This document shows positions 57,701-64,000 of a DNA stretch of 64,000 bases, piece after piece (positions within the stretch are counted from its first letter, which is position 1; the number at the start of each line of letters is the position of its first letter). The stretch is from Mytilus edulis. Taxonomy: Eukaryota; Mollusca; Bivalvia; Mytilida; Mytilidae. Under the pieces are notes generated by a model that saw only the letters and a list, made by a program, of their open reading frames with translations, had not been told where the DNA came from and ran no database searches. Where the stretch lies: the NCBI RefSeq assembly GCF_963676685.1, contig NC_092356.1, forward strand, positions 49,563,601-49,627,600, read 5' to 3'. Made by a program: the position numbers and the translations under genes.

Positions 57701-60700
57701 ATATCTTTCATGCAGGATTTGCAGTAACAACTCTGTTGATAAGTGTTACGAATGGTCAACCTGGTCCACCACCATGGCAAGGAGGATCAATGAATGCTAT
57801 CCCGGATGCCGATGGTAATTGGCAGTATGTTGGTGAACCGAATGGACAAGACGACTCACAACCAACAGAACCCTTTACAGGAGATAAAGTTCCAATACGA
57901 CTTAACAGTCCAATGCCACAAGGAGGCAGAAGGCCGAGACCAATGAGATTAAATGGTGTTGGCGCAGTAAACACTGGGGAGACAGGCTTTGACAATCAAC
58001 AAAGTCCTGGTAGAAATCCTCAAAATTTAAATAACAGATTTGGAGATAGCAAAAGTAATATGACACAATTTATGCGAGGAGTAATGAGGAAAGGCAAAGG
58101 TGTCATGAATAAAATAATGCAAGCCATTAAATCTGGGAATAATAGCAGTGTGTTTATCTCACGACAATCTAGACAATTCTTACCATCAGCATGTACACAA
58201 GAAATGTTGCAAATTCAAACTGACTGTTTCTCTAAGAATGGCTACACTATGGACTCTTTCTTTCACACGTTACGAAATGGTAGTTTTTCTGACACCAAAC
58301 AATCGAGTTCCCTGGATGGTCTCAAAGAACAACTGTGCAAGTAAGTGATCATGTTTGTTTTTCTAGATGACCAGCAATATATTCATACATTAATTAACCT
58401 GAATCACCCCGTCACATTCTGTATGTATATACCTGTCCCAAGTCAGGAGCCTGTAATTCAGTGGTTGATGTGTTACATAATTGTTTTTCGTTTACTTTTT
58501 TGTATATAAATTAGGCCGTTAATTTTCTCGTTTGATTGTTTTACATTGGTCATTTCGGGGCCTTTAATAGCTGACTATGCGGTATGAGCTTCGCTTATTG
58601 TTGAAGGCCGTACGGTGACCTATAGTTGTTTAAAATTTGTGTGTTATTTTGGTCTCTTGTGGAGAGTTGTCTCATTTGCAATCATACTACATCTTTTTTT
58701 TTGTCGTTACATACAAACGTTCACCTAAATTGTCCCAGTCAATGGATGAATTTAATGTGTCAATCAATGGCCACAGCCACACTGTTTTGAATTTCATTCT
58801 ATACATTAATTAACCTGAATAGGTATCTAAGATTTATGAATTGATTTAGACGCAGAAATAACGATGGGTGACGCATTTAACATTTAGCAGGTAACATATA
58901 CTTCTCTAGAACACACGATTTCGCCACTTGTTTTTCTAAGTTTTTTTTTGTAGTGTGTGGTTTACAGGAGTATATATCTTTGTGTCCTTTATAAATTATG
59001 TCGAACTCTGTAGCAAAGGTGGACTAGTTATAACACCAGTGTCAGATCCAGAACTTTTCAACCAAATTTTTCCCTCGAAAGGGGGGAGCTCCCACCCTGG
59101 ATCCGCATATGAACACCCCCATGTTGTAGTAGGATTCTGAAAAAAATGCTTTAGTTTTAATTAAGTTAGATGAACCGTATTCAAAATGCACGGGTTGTGT
59201 GAGAGGAAACATTTACGATTTTACTACCGCTTGGTCGTTATAAGTCCCAAAGAGTGCCACCCACCCAATAGACAGTGCTTCAGTATTGATTGAATTAGTT
59301 CATTTTGACTAGAGATTCTAGATTATTAAACAGTACTAGTAAATATAAAAATGTGCCGAAATAAAAGTCAATGTCACAACTCCCGCATACAGAGTTGGAT
59401 AAAAAGACTACATGTATGTTAAGACTCAATCGTTATTTTTTGTCCTTTCCAATGTTTTTCCTTTTGTGGTTGTTAGCATTGCAGTCGCACCGTATATTAA
59501 TTAGTCTTTATAGCACATTCGTTATGTATGCTCATATAACAACAATATTTGGACAATAATCATCAAAGCTTTCTAATAGAAATATCGTTTTATTTAAGGT
59601 GTTGATGACTATCTGTTTGGGTATCTTTTGTTTAACAGCTCAGTCCTCATGTACTTATATAATTATGTTTTCTAGCCTCTTAGCTCGAAACGATTCTGAT
59701 GAAGGTAGTGATGGACTGAAAGTACGCCATGTATCGGATTTAGCATATTAAAAATTTAAACAGCGGATATTTTTCTAATATATACAAGATTCCAGCTTGC
59801 AACCATTTAAGACAAAATTTACCACAAACATTTCTGGCTTTTAAGTTTACATGTACTCTTTTTTTTTAGTTTTGACAATCTAATTAAAATATTGATCTCT
59901 GATTACGTAATACTCATATGTAGTATAACGTAATCAGAGATCAATATTTTAATTAGATTGGAGTTTTGATATCATGCATTTGGCATGTATGGATTGGCTT
60001 TCCTTATCATTGGCTCGCGATCTATTGACTAATCACAAAAAGCATAACATATTCTATACGTTTAAAATTACTTTTCCAAGGGAAAGGACATATCGATATG
60101 TTTGAAAAAAAGGTATTATAAATCTTTTAATCTCTAAGACTGAGACAGGGTTATTCCTAATTTTAGTTTTGCCACAACAAAATGAGTTTAGAATAGTCCT
60201 GAAAATTTAAAAAAGAAAGTTTCCACCAAACTAAAATTACTAACATGGTAATAAGTGATTGAATATTTTCTACAACATTGAAGAAAAGGTATCCTAAACC
60301 GAATCTTTAATTATTGATTCGTGATTTGAAAGGTTGTTAGGCAAAATTGATTCACATAGCGTTCCTTCTTTCAGAAAAAGACAAGGCATCTTGGATTGTG
60401 CCATTCCAGCCATAATAGGAAAACGAGACAAACCGCCATGCCTTGATGTTCATGATTATAATTTTGGACAAGAAATGGCACTGAAAGGTCTACGAATCGT
60501 GCAGGACGTATGTGAAACAGGTTGGTTCCAAAAACTCTCATTTATTGCCAATAGGAACTACAGTCAAACCTGCTTTAAGAGACAACTTAAGGGAAAGCGA
60601 ACAAGTTGTCTCATAAAACAGGTGGTCTTCTAATACAGGTTAAATTCTTATGAAATGTTCTACAGAGGGATCTAAAATTGGTAGTCTTTTGACATAGGAT

Positions 60701-63111
60701 TTTGCTTAATTACAGGTCGTCTTTTAAGCAGGTTTGACTGTAAACTATAAATGAAAGTGACGTTTTCCATATGAACTGAATACCTTTTTATTAGTTTTTC
60801 GTTTGTTTTCAATAACAACCATATTCACCTAAATTCACAAAAAAAGAAATATCTGAATTGTTTGATGAATGAAGTTTGCAATTAGCATTGCTAGTGATAG
60901 TGTATATTTTAAGTATACAAATTAAATATATGTGACCGTTTTCGGACTTTATGAAGTTAACTATTATTTACACCTTCTAGGCATGTGTACAATTACGTAT
61001 TCTTAATTTCTTCTACAAGTTTGCTTTCATCAACATTCACGTAAAGTCTCAAGAAAGAAGTGTATGCACAACCAAAAAAGGTAGCTTGCAATTACCAAAC
61101 TAGTTGTTAGTTTCTGTGTTCTTTTGGTCTCTTGTGGACAGTTGTCTCATTGGCAATCATACCACATCTTCTTTTTTATACTAACAACATTATCTAGTTT
61201 TGAAAATTACAACAATGTGAGCAATTTTGATATTCGTAACACTTTCTAAAGCATATATGGGCTTGTACAAATACATATTCTTAATTTGTCCTCCAATTGA
61301 AATCTTAATTTCGACACTGTCTGTGTAATTCTAGGACTGTTACCCCCATCACCAATATGTGTACCGTTGGTGAACAGAGAAATGCAAAGATGTTATACCA
61401 AAGTAGGTTTTAGTCCCGACATGTTTATCTCGGACGACAAAGATGTGGAAGGAGCAGTCATTGGCAAAGATATGAATGCTGCACAAAAGTTTTGTGGGTA
61501 CGTAGATATTCAACAACATGCAATTTCCATCATAAGATGAAGAACAGCAATAAATACTATATTTCATTGTGTTTTTGTGACCTTTGTATTTTTTGTGCTG
61601 TGGGTGCACTGGCTTCGTGTTTTAGATGAAGACCCCTGGCCATATACTTTCGTTTCTATTATAAGAGACATATTTTTTTTTCAATTGTCACTTAAACGGA
61701 TATCCTGTTTTACCTTTTTTTGTCATCTGTGCCAGCATCATTTTTTTTTATCTCTATTTTGTATTTTATTGTATTTTTTTCTTTTTTTTATTGGATCATT
61801 AACAAAAATACGTCAACTATGTGTAATGTTTTTTTTTGCCCTGATTTAAACTTTTTGATTTAATTATTTTTTTTTTAAATCTTTTTAAAAATTATTGTTT
61901 TCAATGATAATAGTTTGAAGTGATTCTTTTTTGGTTTACAGATCAAGAAAACAATTATATGATTGCATGAGACTAGTCATGAAGAATTGTCCTCAGGCAG
62001 AGGAATATTTAATGATGTCAGGACATGATCAGACAGCCATTGAAAAAAGTATAGATGTTCTCTGCGACAATAAAAAAGGTGAGTTTAGTCTTCCCTACAC
62101 GTTTTATCATAATACCATACATGAGTTAAACCCTGTTTGACTGTGCATGATGTTTCTACCTACCTAGTCCTTTTTATGCCCGGAGGCACACAGGGAAAGA
62201 TGTCACAGAGCAACCAACTTTAAAACATATAAAGTCAAAATACCTTTCTTTCCTTTATGAGCTTTTGAGTTTATTCCATTTTTACAGAAGTTTACTTCTC
62301 AAGAACAATTTTCGATATTCTTTTTTGTTATTTTATTAATTTTTTCTTAATCTCTTGCAATTTTCTCTCCAATCTGAGGCGTCTAATGTCCAATTGTATA
62401 TTCAAAGATCCTTTATTTCTATTTTATGTCTATTTTATATGTCTAATTTTTGCCTTTTACATCTCAATTTGCATAACATCTTCTAAATATGATTCTCTAA
62501 TGTGTATTGCCTAATGAAAACCATTTTTTTATCTTTTAAATTATCTATTATAACTCCTATATGATACCATTGTTTACAACTATTTCATATGTTTTTACAC
62601 AATTTCATGTTAGCCTTTTTCTGTGTGAAAATTATCTTATTTTCTTGACATTATCGTTAAATCAAGGTTATTCTTAATTTTGGCAGCGCTGTCTTAATAA
62701 TGCATTTATTTATGCAGTTAAAATCAGTGGCAGATCCAGAACTTTTCATAAAAGGGGGTGGGGTGCTGACTGACCTAAGGGGGTCCACTCCAGTCATGCT
62801 TCATTGATTCCCTATATAATCAATCACATTTTTCCCACGAAAGGGGGGCCCGGGCACCCCAGCCCCCTCCCCTGGATCCGCCTATGAAAATAGTATGTAT
62901 TAACATGCCTTGAGAGGAAACAACAAAGTGTATACCCTAAACACAATGTATAATATTTTGCAGTGTATGTTGACGGATTAAATTGCTTCCAGACCCCGAG
63001 CGAAACTGTACATAACTGTATTGATGTAATGTCATCTCAGACATTAGATCTCGAGGCTAGACAAATGTGGAAGTCCATGAGTAAAGACGATTTCTTAAAG
63101 GAATTTTGCAG
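54742..63111 (+). CDS. Secreted modular cysteine-rich protein, 3' end beyond the window (gene 4)
   Basis: Six coding exons are seen: 54742-54778, 57716-58340, 60375-60520, 61335-61497, 61942-62078 and 62964-63111. The frame stays open after 418 residues at a donor (AG|GTAAAT), so the gene continues. Exon 1 supplies MFVYGVKVFSFI, which joins exon 2 in frame to complete a signal peptide (about 1-26). Residues 27-165 are Pro/Gly/Asn/Gln-rich and basic, without cysteine. The remainder is built of C-x10-C-x(29-36)-C segments (exons 2, 4 and 6) alternating with C-x(7-13)-C-x(23-24)-C segments (exons 3 and 5). Intron phases alternate 1 and 2, so each pair of exons is a six-cysteine repeat. The exon 3 donor is weak (GTTGGT), but phase supports it. 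The fold looks helical; DUF19- or 27-kDa hemolymph glycoprotein-like families are only comparisons. The start codon is inferred; an upstream in-frame ATG exists at 54688. Confidence 0.7.
55514..55600 (+). repeat. Dispersed repeat R5 in gene 4 intron 1
   Basis: CTTCGGCTGTTGTCTGCTC, TATGGTCGGGTTGTTGTCGC and TTTGACACATTCCCCATTTC match the block at 38928. It is non-coding. Confidence 0.55.
55737..55880 (+). repeat. Relative of the left end of the 17157-20820 element
   Basis: GAATAATTCGCAATTTTTAA, TGTTCATTATAACATAAG and CCTTTAGTAACGGATAATA match the first 140 bases of the TTAA-flanked element. Only this end is visible. Confidence 0.5.
56034..56460 (+). repeat. Dispersed repeat R2, nearly full copy
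   Basis: It runs from TTGTGGTATGATTGCCAATG through TAGGTCACCGTACGGCCTTT and CGACAACCACTGAATAACAA to CCTAACCTGGGACAGG-like sequence and GGCTTAACTCATCAGATGG. It is the longest copy in the window and pairs in inverted orientation with 56930-57250. Confidence 0.75.
56930..57250 (-). repeat. Dispersed repeat R2 (reverse)
   Basis: From CAGGTAGGGGGAAGGGTTTG through CGGGGCCTTTTATGGC to TGGAGAGTTGTCTCATTGGC and TTCATACCTCATCTTC. It lies inverted to the copy at 56034-56460 in the same intron. Confidence 0.7.
58420..58695 (-). repeat. Dispersed repeat R2 (reverse) in gene 4 intron 2
   Basis: CCTGTCCCAAGTCAGGAGCC, TTCGGGGCCTTTAATAGC, GGCCGTACGGTGACCTATAG and GGAGAGTTGTCTCATTTGC mark this copy. It is followed directly by the foldback-arm fragment at 58693. 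Confidence 0.7.
58693..58795. repeat. Right arm of the 4625-5067 foldback family
   Basis: GTCCCAGTCAATGGATGAAT, GTCAATCAATGGCCACAGC and CACACTGTTTTGAAT match the right arm of the foldback element, with small deletions. Confidence 0.65.
59037..59108. repeat. Short CAGTGGCGGATC-family copy
   Basis: CAGTGTCAGATCCAGAAC at the left and CCCACCCTGGATCCGCA at the right border a 70-base copy with the internal GAAAGGGGGGAGCTCC tract. Intron 2 of gene 4. Confidence 0.5.
59868..59969. mobile_element. 85-bp palindromic MITE with 8-bp flanking repeats (hAT-like)
   Basis: The arms (59876-59908 and 59928-59960) are exact inverted copies over 33 bases, starting CAATCTAATTAAAATATTG. A loop of about 19 bases also pairs partly (TACT/AGTA). 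AGTTTTGA flanks the element at 59868-59875 and 59962-59969, with one extra base on the right. An 8-bp duplication fits hAT-type insertion. It lies in intron 2 of gene 4. Confidence 0.75.
60561..60740. mobile_element. 180-bp TA-flanked MITE (mariner-like) in gene 4 intron 3
   Basis: CAGTCAAACCTGCTTTAAGA at the left and TCTTTTAAGCAGGTTTGACTG at the right are inverted ends, each next to TA (60559-60560 and 60741-60742). Tc1/mariner-type MITEs have this form. It begins about 40 bases after the exon 3 donor. Confidence 0.75.
61110..61180 (-). repeat. Dispersed repeat R2 end fragment
   Basis: TTTTGGTCTCTTGTGGACAG, TTGTCTCATTGGCAATCATA and CCACATCTTCTTTTT are the outer end of R2, reversed. Confidence 0.65.
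62725..62884. mobile_element. CAGTGGCGGATC-family MITE in gene 4 intron 5
   Basis: It begins CAGTGGCAGATCCAGAAC and ends CCCCTGGATCCGCC, with GGGGTGGGGTGC and GGGGGGCCCGGGCACCCC tracts inside. It belongs to the same family as 21162-21293. Confidence 0.65.
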
Positions 63112-63329
63112 GTAAATAACATTGCTGTAAACAACAAGAACTTTTCATAATAAAAAAATATTAAAGATATCAACTCCCAATAAAAAGAACGATAGATTAA
63201 AAAAAGAAAAAAAATACTTTTCAAAACAAAAAGCTAAATTTACTTTTAACTGTTATATGTATAGAGTCAATGAAACCTGATTGAAATACAATTAAAATAT
63301 TACTGAGTCTATTTGATAACCTAAACAAT

Positions 63330-63560
63330 ACAATGCACCTGTCCCAAGTAAGGAATCTGATGTTCAGTGGTTGTCGTTTAATGTGTGGTTCATATATTTC
63401 TTGTTTCTCATTTTTTGAGCCCTTTATAGCTTGCTGTTCCGTGTGAGCTAAGGCATGGCATTGAAGAACGTACTTTAACCTATAATGGTTTACTTTTACA
63501 AATTGTGACTTGGATGAAAAGTTGTCTCATTGGCTCTCATACCACATCTTCCTATATCTG
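63330..63560 (-). repeat. Dispersed repeat R2 (reverse) in gene 4 intron 6
   Basis: CACCTGTCCCAAGTAAGGAA, TTCAGTGGTTGTCGTTTAAT and GTTGTCTCATTGGCTCTCAT mark this decayed copy. From 63561 to the window end I see only AT-rich intron. Confidence 0.6.
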
Positions 63561-64000
63561 TATAGTTTGACGAGCTGTATGCAACCCGCTTATATTATAT
63601 ATCTATGGTGTATTTATCCTTTAGATAACTCTTATATGTGCAACTTCATTTTCCCGCTCTCGGCTAGTTTATTTCATAAAATTTTAGTCAATTCTCTCGA
63701 TTATCTCCCTTTTTTCACATGACATTTTCTGCCTAGTTATCTAACATATATATGCATCTTGATGTTCGCCGTTGGTTTTCTAAATATGTGTATTAGTATT
63801 GTTCCTGTATTTGCACGGACACTGTCTGCTTTTCTATGACTTATTTGCCAGACAAATTAACAGTGTTGTTCAATTCTTCGACTTTGCATGAACAACATAA
63901 AAACCCAAAGATTGCTCAGTGTTGAATTTGAGACAAAAAAAAAGCTTTACAATAACTGTTACGTCCCTTTTTCATTAGCTTTTAGTAATTTTGTTTCATG

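Noticed and set aside
57756-57995. 79-aa minus ORF opposite gene 4 exon 2
   Set aside because: Antisense shadow of the Pro/Gly-rich coding region; no splice sites or domain.
61577-61849. 90-aa hydrophobic ORF in gene 4 intron 4
   Set aside because: T-rich intron sequence giving Phe/Leu runs; it lies between two phased exons.

Overview
The window is eukaryotic nuclear DNA: AT-rich, intron-rich, with short phased exons bounded by GT/AG splice sites and a dense load of short transposon remnants. Several high-copy repeat families look like those I associate with marine mussels (Mytilus and relatives), together with a pearl/CvA-type element known from bivalves. A marine bivalve is therefore the best guess, made from recognition and not from a search.

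Four genes can be read. (1) A tiny single-pass membrane protein on the minus strand (coding 12461 down to 10658; 89 aa from two coding exons). (2) Its divergent paralogue on the plus strand (26589 to 34717; 218 aa from four exons). This has a signal peptide, an eight-cysteine ectodomain encoded by two exons, and almost the same transmembrane/tail exon as gene 1. (3) A complete DDOST/OST48 gene on the minus strand (49761 down to 41024; 11 exons, 437 aa), the 48-kDa subunit of oligosaccharyltransferase. (4) The 5' part of a secreted, cysteine-patterned modular protein on the plus strand (54742 to beyond 63111; six exons seen, about 418 aa so far).

Layout: 1-10.6 kb is gene-free and holds a TA-flanked element, a long foldback element, a degraded reverse-transcriptase copy and a minisatellite. 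10.6-12.5 kb is gene 1. 12.5-26.4 kb is the interval between the two divergent paralogues, with a 3.66-kb TTAA-flanked inverted-repeat element. 26.4-34.7 kb is gene 2, whose introns hold a nested pair of inverted-repeat elements, an antisense LINE fragment and a SINE. 34.7-41 kb is repeat-rich. 41-49.8 kb is DDOST, with a TAA-flanked 1.2-kb element in intron 7. 49.8-54.7 kb is repeats. 54.7-64 kb is gene 4.

The most interesting biology is twofold. Genes 1 and 2 share a GxxxG transmembrane exon, but only gene 2 has the ectodomain exons, and gene 1 splices in frame without them. Gene 4 is built from a repeated two-exon unit in which intron phase (1,2,1,2...) and cysteine spacing alternate together. 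DDOST is ordinary ER housekeeping and has no evident functional link to the others.
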